From contig NZ_JTHF01000006.1 of the NCBI RefSeq assembly GCF_001043895.1, positions 1 through 36,418 on the forward strand: DNA of 36,418 nucleotides, in the 5' to 3' direction. Positions 1 through 7,000 of the stretch are shown here, one piece after another. Under the pieces are notes generated by a model that did not search any database, had not been told where the DNA came from, and worked only from the letters and a program-made list of their open reading frames with translations. Origin of the DNA: Methylobacterium indicum. GTDB lineage: Bacteria > Pseudomonadota > Alphaproteobacteria > Rhizobiales > Beijerinckiaceae. The position numbers were made by a program, and so were the translations under genes. Positions within the stretch are counted from its first letter, which is position 1. The number at the start of each line of letters is the position of its first letter.

Positions 1-18
1 CGACCGGCGAGCCGGTCG
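1..18. repeat. Terminal 18-bp overlap with 36401-36418
   Basis: Bases 1-18 (CGACCGGCGAGCCGGTCG) are repeated exactly at 36401-36418. The unit is itself an inverted repeat with 7-bp arms around CGAG. Because a protein frame crosses the join, the simplest reading is an untrimmed end overlap of a circular molecule. Eighteen bases is six codons, so the frame would also survive a genuine tandem duplication. Confidence 0.8.
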
Positions 19-392
19 AGGTGGCGCACGAGGGCGGCAGTCACCTCCTGACCATCGGCGACGCCATGACCTTGCATCGCCGCGCTCGAACCGCGCTGGC
101 TGCCCGGATCATGGACGATGACGGCGCCCTGCCCCTGGTGGTCGTGACCCACCACGCCCCCCACCCGGACTGCATCCATCCGGCCCAGCGCGGCACCTGG
201 AATGCCGGGAACTCCGCCTCCGATCTCTCCGCCCTGACTGACTCCGGTCGGGCGGCTCTATGGGTGCACGGGCACGTGCACCACACGGTCGATTTGGTGC
301 GTCCGAGCGGGACGCGCATTCTGTGCAATCCGGCCGGCGCCGGCTTTGCTAATCCGGCCTTCGCGGACGGCTTGGTGGTCGCGGTGGGCTGA
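1..392 (+). pseudogene. Metallophosphoesterase, C-terminal part (frame continues from the right end of the window)
   Basis: This is the C-terminal half of a calcineurin-like metallophosphoesterase whose N-terminal half lies at 36154-36418; the two parts join in frame if the 18-bp end overlap is collapsed. Visible here are the family's distal metal-binding motifs, THHAPH and GHVHH, near the end of the protein, and a stop at 390-392. The other half holds the GNHE motif. The first metal-binding block (DxH...GD) that should precede GNHE is missing because an in-frame TGA at 36151-36153 closes the frame. The gene is therefore 5'-truncated and probably inactive, although a short product from an internal GTG cannot be excluded. 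Members of this family act on phosphoester substrates; the natural substrate here is unknown. Confidence 0.75.
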
Positions 393-800
393 GGCCGGAC
401 CGGATCCATCGCGAGCGAACGCGCGACCGCTTCTCAGCGCTGAAAGGCCGGGCAGCCGCCGCTGCGAGCCGGCTGGAAGCGTCGACTCGAGACGGTGCGT
501 TCCGGCGTCACGGGAGAGCCATCCAACTTCGATATGGACAGCTGATCTCAGGCCGATTCTCCGGATTCGGATACGATTGGCGCCGCACGCTGCTCCGGTG
601 GGACGGCCGGCTCTGACAGGCGCGAGCAGGGCCCGTTCGGTCGACCGAACGCAGCCTGCGACGTGCATGCTGAGGGTGCATGCCTTGGCGCTTACCACAG
701 ACCCGGCGCTGCGAATCTCAACCCTGCCAGGATGCGGTTCTGCCAGGCCTGCGACCCTGCCCCTCGGCAGAGCTTTGTGACGTTTCCGATGCTTCACGGC
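393..800. other. Gene-free region with one perfect palindrome
   Basis: No frame here reads like a protein: the open frames on both strands are Arg/Pro/Ala-rich, as GC-rich noncoding DNA usually gives, and lack credible starts. The only ordered element seen is the palindrome at 634-651. The region lies between the truncated phosphoesterase and the stop of the minus-strand gene at 801. Confidence 0.5.
634..651. repeat. Perfect 18-bp palindrome
   Basis: CGTTCGGTCGACCGAACG equals its own reverse complement over all 18 bases. It sits in the gene-free stretch downstream of the possible replication gene. A dimeric protein's binding site is a reasonable guess; nothing else in the sequence identifies its role. 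Confidence 0.6.
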
Positions 801-1601
801 TCATGGGCATACGCCTCTACGCAGCCGCTCCAATGCGGCTTCGAGTCCTTCGCAGACCGCTGTCGGATTCCGCTGATCCCTCTCGCCCATAATCACACGG
901 CTTCCGCCTAGGGATTGCTTTTGGGCGACTTGGGGTGTGGACATGGCCCTGGGGGCGACGGCGTTGGGCGCTGGCACCTGTTGGGGCTGGGGACGCGAGG
1001 GTACTGACCTGCGGGATGGCGCTGGCGCTCCACGGGCTGCCTGAGCGCGGGCATTCGCTGCCGTGAACGCGACAGCATACTCCTCCCCGAAACGGTGCAG
1101 GATCGCCCTGCGCTGAAGGCCGCCCTCCGTGCGCTGGTATTTCTTGCCTGCCTCGGGCTCGTACCGGGCCAGGAACCCCACCTCGACGAGGACCGCGAGG
1201 GCGCCACGCACCCGGGCTTCGCTGAGGCCGAGGGCTTCGTGCTCGGCCAGGGCCCTCCGGTCGACCGGGAGCGCGCATAACAGCCGCCTCGGGCTGCTCC
1301 AGAACCGGGCCAGAAACACCGCGAGAGTGAAGGCGGCATCCCGGTTCTTCCGGCCTTCCAACGCCGCGGATAGCCGATCCTTTATCCCGGCCGGCAGCCG
1401 GTACGGGCCGGCACTGTCGGGGCACCAAGGCGACGTATCACGGCGGGTTGGTCTCGGACCAAACCGGGATGTCTCCGGCTTGCCCGCGCCCCCGTTTCGG
1501 GGCGTGCGGTTCGCCGCCACCGCAGCCCCTCGGCGCGGCTCATCAGATCCCCTCGGGGCGGGCATTTCGCCGCCACCCCGGGCATAGGCGTGCGTCATCA
1601 T
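801..1601 (-). CDS. Winged-helix-like plasmid protein, possible replication initiator
   Basis: A 266-aa protein with an Arg/Gly/Pro-rich N-terminal third. Its ordered middle (residues about 70-190) contains a helix-rich block with ARFWSSPRRLLCALPVD and then LSEARVRGALAVLVEVGFLA, which reads like a winged-helix DNA-binding unit followed by a basic stretch. The C-terminal tail is low-complexity. I chose the first of two adjacent ATGs because GAGGG lies just upstream. No RepA, RepB or RepC family match is recognisable, but the gene lies about 1.1 kb from parA and no other initiator is visible, so a Rep role is possible. A transcriptional regulator is the main alternative. The frame is convincing; the function is not established. 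Confidence 0.55.
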   Translation of the reverse strand: MMTHAYARGGGEMPAPRGSDEPRRGAAVAANRTPRNGGAGKPETSRFGPRPTRRDTSPWCPDSAGPYRLPAGIKDRLSAALEGRKNRDAAFTLAVFLARFWSSPRRLLCALPVDRRALAEHEALGLSEARVRGALAVLVEVGFLARYEPEAGKKYQRTEGGLQRRAILHRFGEEYAVAFTAANARAQAARGAPAPSRRSVPSRPQPQQVPAPNAVAPRAMSTPQVAQKQSLGGSRVIMGERDQRNPTAVCEGLEAALERLRRGVCP

Positions 1602-1949
1602 TCGGCCCTCTCGGGCCGCGGTTCAGCATTCGGCGCCGCCGGTCGGGCGGTCCGTCCCAGGCAAGCCGAGCCCGTCTCCGAAAGCGACGCTTTCAGATTG
1701 ACTCGCACAGCGATTTCGGGGGATGATCCGGCTTGTGAGTGCTGGATCGGCCCCCTCGGGGCTCTAGACCCTGGTGGCCCTGGCAGGCCTCCGGGGTCTT
1801 GCTTTTTCAGGTGGCTGCTGTCGCGGCGGTGATCCTGGTAGCGACTCGCGGGATGCGAGCCGCCTCAATCAGCCATTCGGCACGAACGGCAACGGTTCGT
1901 CAAACTTTGGCGAGATTGGCGCCTACCGAGGGGCGGGATAGGGCGCGCA
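1602..1949. other. Gene-free region
   Basis: GC-rich stretch upstream of the minus-strand winged-helix gene. No credible coding frame, RNA gene or strong hairpin was seen. It must hold the promoter of the 801-1601 gene, though no confident -35/-10 pair can be picked by eye. Confidence 0.4.
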
Positions 1950-2354
1950 GTGAGCACCCCGACCGTCGGCAGCGCCCACGTCCAGGGTGAGACCACGATC
2001 GCCGCCCACTGCCACGGCTGCCACCACACCGCGATCGTATCCACCGACCGCGGCCCGGCCGACCTGCCGATCCCCGATATCGCGCTCCGACTGCGCTTTT
2101 CGGCCTGCGGTACATCAGAGCCGACACGCTCGGGATCTCGCTCACCAGGCCTCGAACGCTGCGGCGTTGGCGCGGTAGGCCCGCACGGTGACGTTGGCCT
2201 TGCTGGCGCGCTGGTAAGCCTCGACGAGGGAGACGGTCTCGGCCGGGAGGCTCGTGACGGCGGCGCTGGCAGGTATCAGCTCGGCGAGGCCGTCACTGCT
2301 GTCCACGGCTGGCCTGCTCCGCGATTTCCTTGCACCAGCCGAACGGCGGCGTGA
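1950..2354 (+). CDS. Small zinc-ribbon-like protein frame, 3' end probably altered
   Basis: From a GTG start, the first 55 or so residues look like the short zinc-ribbon proteins common in Rhizobiales: an HCHGCHH cluster, then about 30 residues, then FSACG, giving potential Cys/His metal ligands in two knuckles. Such proteins usually stop soon after the second CxxC-like knuckle. Here the frame runs on for about 80 residues, antisense to an integrase remnant, and that part has no protein character. The original 3' end was therefore probably replaced by a rearrangement near 2120-2145. The product may be a chimeric tail extension or nonfunctional. Function unknown. Confidence 0.4.
   Translation: MSTPTVGSAHVQGETTIAAHCHGCHHTAIVSTDRGPADLPIPDIALRLRFSACGTSEPTRSGSRSPGLERCGVGAVGPHGDVGLAGALVSLDEGDGLGREARDGGAGRYQLGEAVTAVHGWPAPRFPCTSRTAA
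2142..2306 (-). pseudogene. Tyrosine recombinase (phage-type integrase), N-terminal remnant
   Basis: Starting at a GTG that overlaps the end of the upstream 73-aa gene, the frame encodes 54 residues including LVEAYQRASKANVTVRAYRA and ending FEAW before a TGA. This is the start of the SAM-like core-binding domain of site-specific tyrosine recombinases, where a pattern such as YxxASKAxxTxRAYxxDWxxFxxWC is typical. The catalytic domain with the Arg-His-Arg-Tyr residues is entirely absent; the sequence beyond the stop belongs to the convergent zinc-ribbon frame. It is a truncated relic, presumably left by deletion or recombination. Confidence 0.7.
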
Positions 2355-2514
2355 CGCCCTTGAGCCTCATCCGGTCCCGCAGACAGGCGAGTACCTTCTG
2401 CCAGTGCTCAGGCGCGGCCTGAGCGAGCGGTCCGAAGCCGTGGTTGCGCGAGACCTCCTGCGCGATCTCGAGCCACTCGGTGGCCTGGAAGGTGTGCGGC
2501 TCGGTCTCCGACAT
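2293..2514 (-). CDS. Small hypothetical protein upstream of the integrase remnant
   Basis: A 73-aa soluble protein beginning MSETEPHTFQATEWLEIAQE. The ATG at 2514 is preceded by AGGAG at 5-nt spacing, which is much better than the longer frame opening at 2574. It overlaps the following integrase remnant by 14 bases, the sort of coupling expected in a two-gene operon. No family is recognised. The central HWQKVLACLRDRMRLKG segment is basic and helical. It may be a partner of the lost recombinase or a passenger. Confidence 0.6.
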   Translation of the reverse strand: MSETEPHTFQATEWLEIAQEVSRNHGFGPLAQAAPEHWQKVLACLRDRMRLKGVTPPFGWCKEIAEQASRGQQ

Positions 2515-2574
2515 GCCTGCTCCTGTGACTTTCGAGAACGACCATTCTTGAAAGCGGCGCTTGCCTACATACAA

Positions 2575-2714
2575 GTGTAACGTTAAACCATTTTGCTGTC
2601 ATACTAGTGAACAGGCCTGCCGCTGCGCTGGTACGCTGGCTTAACGGTTCATTGTCATACCCGCGCACAAGGGTGATAGCGTAGCAGCATGCCAACGCAT
2701 CAGTGTGAGCCGCC
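2575..2714. promoter_or_regulatory. parA upstream region, probable operator or partition site
   Basis: An AT-richer 140-bp stretch between the divergent 73-aa gene and parA. It contains the direct repeat TGTCATAC at 2597-2604 and 2653-2660, and an ACTAGT-centred site at 2603-2608. The related word TTTACTAGTA recurs at 3700-3709 and 7001-7010. Small ParA systems are commonly autoregulated by their ribbon-helix-helix partner binding repeats here, which may also serve as the centromere; that is inference. Confidence 0.45.
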
Positions 2715-3365
2715 ATGCGGGTCCTAAGCCTCGTCACCCAGAAGGGCGGCACCGGAAAGAGTGCCCTTGCCGTCAGCCTCGCCGTCATGGCCGAGCAGGC
2801 AGGCGAGCGGGTGTGCATCCTCGACCTCGACCCGCAGGGCACATCCGCGAGCTGGTACGAGACCCGCACGGCCGAGACACCGGCCGTCCTCGACCACAAT
2901 CAGGCCGGCGCCGTCCCGGAGACCGTCGCCCGCCTGCGGGATGCCGGGTTCACCCTGGTCATCATCGACACGCCTGGCATCGATAGCCACGCGACCCGCG
3001 GCGCGATGCGCGAGGCGGATCTATGCCTGATCCCTGTTCGGCCGAGCGAGGCGGACGTGAAGGCCACGATGCCGACCGTGCGTGCTCTTGAGGGCATGGG
3101 ACGGCCCTACGCGCTGGTCATCAACCAGGCGCCGACCAACAAGCAGGCCAGGGTGACGGCTGCCGTATCGGTCCGCTTGAGCACTCAAGGCATGGTACTG
3201 CCGGTGCCGATCGCATCGCGCATCGATCATCAGTACGCCTACGCCCTCGGGCAGGGCGTTCACGAGTACGACCCGAACGGCAAGGCTGCGGCCGAGATCG
3301 CCGAGGTGTGGGCTTGGTGCAGGAAGCGGATGGAGAGCGGCGATGGCGCCCCCGAAAAGAAATAG
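2715..3365 (+). CDS. parA: ParA-family partition ATPase
   Basis: A 216-aa ParA/MinD-type ATPase of the short class lacking an N-terminal DNA-binding domain. The deviant Walker A motif QKGGTGKS is at residues 9-16, ILDLDPQGTSASWY is the Walker A' region, and VIIDTPG is Walker B. It powers segregation of plasmid copies by ATP-dependent binding to nucleoid DNA. Its 3' end overlaps the start of the next gene by 23 bp, so the two are co-translated. The ATG at 2715 is chosen because the family begins immediately before the P-loop strand. Repeats on both sides of the pair fit the usual autoregulation and centromere layout. Confidence 0.9.
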   Translation: MRVLSLVTQKGGTGKSALAVSLAVMAEQAGERVCILDLDPQGTSASWYETRTAETPAVLDHNQAGAVPETVARLRDAGFTLVIIDTPGIDSHATRGAMREADLCLIPVRPSEADVKATMPTVRALEGMGRPYALVINQAPTNKQARVTAAVSVRLSTQGMVLPVPIASRIDHQYAYALGQGVHEYDPNGKAAAEIAEVWAWCRKRMESGDGAPEKK

Positions 3366-3651
3366 CGCGCTTGAGGCCCTGACTGGCGGCGCTCACAAGG
3401 CTGCCACGCCAGCGTCATCCGTTCAGGCCGAGGCCACGCTACCAGAGCCCGAGAAGGCCAGCGCCCCGCCCCACAAGCCCGCGAAGGACATCGCCAAGGT
3501 GATGCTCTACCTGCACCCGAAGGTGGCGCGGAAGTTCAAGGAGATCGCCTTCACCGAGGACCGGAAGGCGCACGACGTGTACCTCGACGCCCTCGACGCC
3601 TACCTCACGCAGCAGGGGCACGGTGGGCTTGAGGGCGTGAAGAAGCGCTAG
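3343..3651 (+). CDS. ParA partner protein, ribbon-helix-helix-like
   Basis: A 102-aa protein with a flexible Ala/Pro/Lys-rich N-terminal half and an ordered C-terminus: VMLYLHPKVARKFKEIAFTE, then HDVYLDALDAYL. A beta strand followed by two helices is the pattern of the ribbon-helix-helix dimers (ParG/ParR-like) that partner short ParA proteins. The disordered N-terminus of such partners typically stimulates the ATPase with a basic residue. It overlaps parA by 23 bp and is followed directly by a repeat block, both as expected for a centromere-binding repressor. It could also be called ParB by function; there is no sequence relation to classical ParB. Confidence 0.7.
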   Translation: MAPPKRNSALEALTGGAHKAATPASSVQAEATLPEPEKASAPPHKPAKDIAKVMLYLHPKVARKFKEIAFTEDRKAHDVYLDALDAYLTQQGHGGLEGVKKR

Positions 3652-3710
3652 CATGCTAGTGCGCTAGTGTACAATTATAATAGCGTACCAAGATATAAGT
3701 TTACTAGTAG
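3645..3710. repeat. Repeat block after the partition operon
   Basis: Copies of GCTAG(T) occur at 3646-3651, 3655-3660 and 3662-3668, with GCGCTAG present twice, followed by an AT-rich stretch and TTTACTAGTA at 3700-3709. The block begins in the last codons of the ParA-partner gene. A secondary binding site for that partner, or part of the origin, is possible. Confidence 0.4.
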
Positions 3711-3803
3711 ACAAGCGCACTACAATGGTGCGCTTAGGAGCCGCATATCGGCGGCGACCCCTCGTCGACGGCGTGACGCCCAATCGGCCGGAGCCCTTGC
3801 AGT

Positions 3804-3821
3804 TATTCCATCCATGGAATA
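3804..3821. promoter_or_regulatory. Probable HigA operator
   Basis: TATTCCAT and ATGGAATA form a perfect 8-bp inverted repeat around CC, ending 9 bases before the GTG of the toxin gene. Toxin-antitoxin operons of this type are usually repressed by the XRE antitoxin bound to such a palindrome over the promoter. Confidence 0.6.
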
Positions 3822-3830
3822 TATCAGGGT

Positions 3831-4193
3831 GTGAGTTGGAATGTCGAATACACTGACGAGTTCGGTGCCTGGTTCGGCGACCTCAGCGAGGGCGTGCAGG
3901 ATGACGTGGACCGCGTCGTAGGCTTGCTTGAGGCGAAGGGTCCTAGCCTGCCGTTCCCGTACTGCTCGGGCATCGAAGGCTCAAAGCACGACCATATGCG
4001 CGAACTCCGAGTTCAAAGCGGGGGGAGCCCTATTCGGATCTTCTATGCCTTCGACCCACGGCGCGCAGCGATCTTGCTGATCGGCGGCGACAAGACTGGC
4101 AACAATCGGTTCTACGACGAGATGATCCCTGTCGCAGACCGGCTCTACGACCTGTACCTCGACGAGATCAGACGGGAAGGATTGATCCCATGA
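3831..4193 (+). CDS. higB: HigB-type toxin (Gp49-like, RelE superfamily)
   Basis: A 120-aa protein of the phage Gp49-like/HigB family, ribosome-associated mRNA interferases of the RelE fold. Recognisable blocks are DEFGAWFGDLSEGVQDDV, the KGSKH-like GSKHDHMRELRVQ, then IRIFYAFDPRRAAILLIGGD and KTGNNRFYDEMIPVADRLYD. The length is normal and no block is missing, so it is probably active. It starts with GTG, the only start that keeps the standard family N-terminus. It overlaps the downstream antitoxin by 4 bp (ATGA). Toxin-first order is characteristic of hig modules. On a plasmid this pair favours post-segregational maintenance. Confidence 0.88.
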   Translation: MSWNVEYTDEFGAWFGDLSEGVQDDVDRVVGLLEAKGPSLPFPYCSGIEGSKHDHMRELRVQSGGSPIRIFYAFDPRRAAILLIGGDKTGNNRFYDEMIPVADRLYDLYLDEIRREGLIP

Positions 4194-4525
4194 GTGGGCA
4201 TCGTTCGTTCGGCACCTTGAGGACCAAGATGTCGCCGGAGCGCCAAGCACGCAATGCAAAGGCCACTGCTCACCTACTTGAGGAGATGAGCCTGCAGGAG
4301 CTACGGCAGGCGAGAGCGCAATCACAGCAAGATTTAGCGCGAGAGATGAAGATAGGCCAGCCGGCAGTTGCGAAGCTAGAGCGACGGGCGGATATGTACG
4401 TCAGCAATCTACGCCGCTACGTCGAGGCTTTGGGCGGCACACTTGAGATAACTGCTAAATTTCCAGATAGCGGAAGCGTAAGCATCAAGAAATTTGGCGA
4501 GATTGCTGGCACCATACAGGAATAA
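4190..4525 (+). CDS. higA: HigA-type antitoxin, XRE-family regulator
   Basis: A 111-aa antitoxin. The N-terminus has the family pattern TLRTKMSPERQARNAKATAHLLEE; a Cro/C1-type helix-turn-helix follows at about residues 45-95, with QQDLAREMKIGQPAVAKLE as the two central helices and DMYVSNLRRYVEALGGTLEI after it. It neutralises the toxin encoded just upstream and most likely represses the operon at the palindrome 3804-3821. The ATGA overlap ensures coupled translation. It is intact and of normal length. Confidence 0.88.
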   Translation: MSGHRSFGTLRTKMSPERQARNAKATAHLLEEMSLQELRQARAQSQQDLAREMKIGQPAVAKLERRADMYVSNLRRYVEALGGTLEITAKFPDSGSVSIKKFGEIAGTIQE

Positions 4526-4708
4526 AGATGACAATAGCGAAAATATACTTCATTTGGAAATTATAAAGCTGCTGCTTTCATAATGCTGACAGAATGGATA
4601 GTAATTATTATATCTATTTTTATCTGTCGGGCTTCCAGGTTTGCGAGATATAGATCTGGATTATATCTGCATTCAAATTTCATAAACAAATCTAATATTA
4701 TAATATAA

Positions 4709-4737
4709 GCACCCAGAGAGACTGTCACTCTGGGTGC
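4709..4737. terminator. Bidirectional hairpin terminator
   Basis: GCACCCAGAG at 4709-4718 pairs perfectly with CTCTGGGTGC at 4728-4737 around a 9-nt loop. Both flanks are AT-rich. It lies between the convergent higBA and the minus-strand YjzC-like gene, so it can end both transcripts. The roughly 180 bp between higA and the hairpin are AT-rich with no gene seen. Confidence 0.75.
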
Positions 4738-4760
4738 TGTATTATTTAATGCTGCGAGAC

Positions 4761-4949
4761 CTACTTACGACCCGCACCATTCTTAGTAGGATCGACGAGT
4801 CGATATCCCATACCAGGCTTAGGGGTCGGGGGCAGGGGCTCGCGTCTTACAACAGTTCGCTCCACGCCGGTGTTGCCACCACGCGGACCGATCAATTCGT
4901 ACTGACCAGAACGCGGTGCCGACGTGCCAGGCTTGAGAGGAGGTGCCAT
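4761..4949 (-). CDS. YjzC-like small protein
   Basis: A 62-aa protein with KPGTSAPRSGQYELIGPRGG, a VVRREPLPPTPKPG segment and a lysine/arginine-rich end. This is the pattern of the small YjzC-like family, whose members share PGxxAPxSGxY and ExxPPTPKPG and have no firmly known function. The ATG at 4949 is preceded by AGGAG at 8-nt spacing. It lies 15 bp after the stop of the 83-aa gene, so the two form an operon that ends at the hairpin 4709-4737. Confidence 0.7.
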   Translation of the reverse strand: MAPPLKPGTSAPRSGQYELIGPRGGNTGVERTVVRREPLPPTPKPGMGYRLVDPTKNGAGRK

Positions 4950-4964
4950 GACAAATTCTCCTGC

Positions 4965-5216
4965 TCAAGACAGCGTGGCGCGACGCCAGGGCAGCAGCCC
5001 CGGATCACGGTTGGAGAGCCAGCGAACGATATCGCGCCGACCGTAGGTTTCATGAGCACGTGAGCCCATGAGCGCGACGGGGACACCCAGCCTGTATGTC
5101 CAGGCACGCAGCGTGCGCTCGCGCTGTGTGGAGCAGTTAATTACCTGATCCGCCACGCACACAACCGCGAAGTTGATACCCTGCTGGCGGATCAGGGCGA
5201 TGTCACAAGTCGACAT
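4965..5216 (-). CDS. Small hypothetical protein, first gene of a two-gene operon
   Basis: An 83-aa protein starting MSTCDIALIRQQGINFAVVCVADQVINCS and ending LPWRRATLS. I recognise no domain. The hydrophobic FAVVCVADQVI segment is too short for a confident membrane helix and looks more like a beta strand. A strand-helix layout with GVPVALMGSRAHETYGRRDIVRWL suggests a small alpha/beta fold. The frame has protein-like composition and sits 15 bp upstream of the YjzC-like gene on the same strand, which supports it as real. Confidence 0.6.
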   Translation of the reverse strand: MSTCDIALIRQQGINFAVVCVADQVINCSTQRERTLRAWTYRLGVPVALMGSRAHETYGRRDIVRWLSNRDPGLLPWRRATLS

Positions 5217-5271
5217 GATGGTATTCCGCTATAGGTGAAGGGAACTTAGCCATATGGCTAAGCTGTACAAA

Positions 5272-5481
5272 TCAGGCTGCCTGAGTGAGATGAGAGGGCA
5301 TCCAGACTGGGCTGCTGTGGGAGCCCTGCATGATCTGAATGCTTCTTTCGCAATCAGATCGATGCTTGTATCCTTCACTGCTGACGGCGATCGCGTATCC
5401 ATTGCTGGCGTGATACGTCCATCGCCATTCTTCGCGGTTGTCTTTGTACATCCAATATGATGGATATGGTCTATTGCTCAT
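5272..5481 (-). CDS. DUF1508 (YegP-like) small protein
   Basis: The 69-aa product contains YPSYWMYKDNREEWRW, then ASNGYAIAVSSEGYK, DCERSIQIMQGS and SPVW. This is a single DUF1508 unit, the short beta-beta-alpha fold of YegP proteins, in which one protein usually carries one or two such units. The ATG at 5481 begins right before the conserved block, with AAGG a few bases upstream; the longer open frame extending to 5694 has no protein character. Biochemical role unknown. It is a stand-alone minus-strand gene between two other small genes. Confidence 0.7.
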   Translation of the reverse strand: MSNRPYPSYWMYKDNREEWRWTYHASNGYAIAVSSEGYKHRSDCERSIQIMQGSHSSPVWMPSHLTQAA

Positions 5482-5606
5482 AACCAAGCCTTTGCACTGT
5501 TGCGAAAAGCCGGGCTTGACCTGAGGCATGCGAATGCCAATATAGCGCTCGCTGTGAACCAGCCTGTCCCGCGCCCGGCTGCTAGTCGTGCGGGTCGGAA
5601 TTTCCG

Positions 5607-5635
5607 GGCCGTCGGGTGTACCAGACCCGACGGCC
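5607..5635. terminator. Strong GC-rich hairpin
   Basis: GGCCGTCGGGT at 5607-5617 pairs perfectly over 11 bp with ACCCGACGGCC at 5625-5635 around a 7-nt loop. TTTCC follows on the plus strand. It lies in the spacer between two minus-strand genes (5712-6152 and 5272-5481). On the minus strand it has no T run, so its action there as an intrinsic terminator is uncertain. The rest of the 5482-5711 spacer shows nothing else. Confidence 0.5.
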
Positions 5636-5711
5636 TTTCCATATCCGATGGTCAATCTCGTAGATCTAAACCAAGAGATCCTCCAGAGGACCAATCATCA
5701 GTTAGATCGGA

Positions 5712-6152
5712 TCATTCATCGGTTAGATCCGTACGATATGGATCTTCGTGACGGGACGTTGCACCTCCGAAATCATCAGAAGTAGCAATCAGCATTCCGT
5801 TCACCAGATATCGTCCGTAACCGACGCGCTTGATGTGTCCTTTCTTAGCCAGATACCCTATAGCGTTGTATACTTCTTTCGAAGAAGCCTCCAAGCCTAG
5901 AACATCAATCTGCTGCTTTATTTCAGCAGCAGTCCACTCCTTTTGCTTTCCAATGAATTTGACGATGTTTCCGAGAACGTCGCCAGCCTTAGGAGTCGGG
6001 CTGAGAGCTGCAGAGAGCTCACGTGCAAGCTGTTCCTGCTCGTGCGGCTCAAGCGTCTGTATGAGCTTTCTGATTGCCTCCACGCGCTCTTCAGCTCGGC
6101 GCTCTTGAGCGCCAGGAACAGGCTTGGATGGCAGACTCACAACCTTGGACAT
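5712..6152 (-). CDS. Winged-helix-type DNA-binding protein
   Basis: From the ATG at 6152 the product is 146 aa: a Lys/Pro-rich start, a charged helix (ERRAEERVEAIRKLIQTLEP), then a winged-helix-like domain at about residues 62-120 with NIVKFIGKQKEWTAAEIKQQ, KEVYNAIGYLAKKGHIKRV and GYGRYLVNG. The last pieces read as the recognition helix followed by a basic beta wing. The acidic tail ends DPYRTDLTDE. It is probably a transcriptional regulator or plasmid copy/maintenance factor; no named family is recognised. The upstream frame to 6302 has poor coding character, so the later ATG is preferred. Confidence 0.6.
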   Translation of the reverse strand: MSKVVSLPSKPVPGAQERRAEERVEAIRKLIQTLEPHEQEQLARELSAALSPTPKAGDVLGNIVKFIGKQKEWTAAEIKQQIDVLGLEASSKEVYNAIGYLAKKGHIKRVGYGRYLVNGMLIATSDDFGGATSRHEDPYRTDLTDE

Positions 6153-6684
6153 GCGAGTCTTATCGCACGTCCCACTCTGGCTGTCGAATCCCGAATGTGC
6201 CACTGCGACATTTCTGACCATCACAGTCCAGATTGTGCAAGGCAAAAAGGTTATTAGGAGGCCAAAAAGCCGATCTCGGCTGTGGATAAATGTGGGGATC
6301 ATTTCTCGCAGTCTGACAGGCAGACTCAGTCCGTCCTCAGCGCGTCAGAGGCATCCTGCGAAACGAGTCGTGCCAGCGCCAGCAAGGCCATATCGGTCAC
6401 TTGGCCGGTCAATACGGGCAGCCGACCGTGAAGGGCGGAATGCCCGGCACCCGCGCCTTCCTCCCGTCGCGACCTCGTCGCCCTGAGGCGTGAGACGGAC
6501 GACAGTGCATTCTCCGGCCATGGTCGTTGTCACGAGGTCAGATCATTTCAGACTCGCAATGTGGGCTCGCAGCGCGTCCCGCGTATCGCCGAGCGCCCAG
6601 AGGTCGAGCAACTCGGACGTGGCTGTTTGAGCGCGTCGCCGTGATGATCGCCCGTGTGCAGATCCAGGCGTGAGGCTCGAGCCA
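6153..6684. other. Spacer without a supported gene
   Basis: A mixed region: AT-rich up to about 6310, then GC-rich. Short minus-strand frames exist at 6345-6533 (beginning MTTTMAGECTVVRLTPQGDE) and 6543-6746 (ending LLDLWALGDTRDALRAHI), and their quoted ends look mildly protein-like. Neither has a recognised family, and the second is antisense to the small membrane-protein gene. They may be relics. No RNA gene or clear terminator was seen. Confidence 0.35.
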
Positions 6685-6962
6685 ATGACCTCCCCCACTC
6701 GCCGCACCGCCCCCACTACCGCCCTGCAGACGTCCCAAGTTCGCACCCACTTCCCCGCACCTATCTACGGGCGCCACGCCCCCACGCTGCCGCCCGATGA
6801 GGCGGTGCTGGGCGAGCCCGAGGTCTGGGAGGCCGTGCAGCCGGTTCGGCCGGTACGCTCCACGTTCGCGTCCTGCGCTTCCTGAACGCTACCGGAGACC
6901 TACTGGCCGCCTTGATCCTCATCGGCGGCGTGAGCCTGATTGGCCTCGCCACACATCTCTGA
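6685..6962 (+). pseudogene. Small single-helix membrane protein, frameshifted
   Basis: The ATG at 6685 opens a soluble, Pro/Thr-rich N-terminal part (about 58 residues ending VWEAVQPVRPVR). One base is then missing near 6855-6862 relative to a second frame that continues FLNATGDLLAALILIGGVSL and IGLATHL to a TGA at 6960. The second piece is a clear transmembrane helix. Restoring one base joins them into a protein of about 92 aa of the soluble-head, C-terminal-anchor type. Either a true mutation or an assembly error explains the break. In the first frame the product stops at 6885 without the anchor. Confidence 0.5.
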
Positions 6963-7000
6963 CGCCTTCCTCAATCGTACCCAGCACACTTATTTGCTAA

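Noticed and set aside
258..797. Open frames of 144-179 aa on both strands
   Set aside because: Arg/Pro/Ser-rich composition, no ribosome site, no motif, and overlap with the phosphoesterase end.
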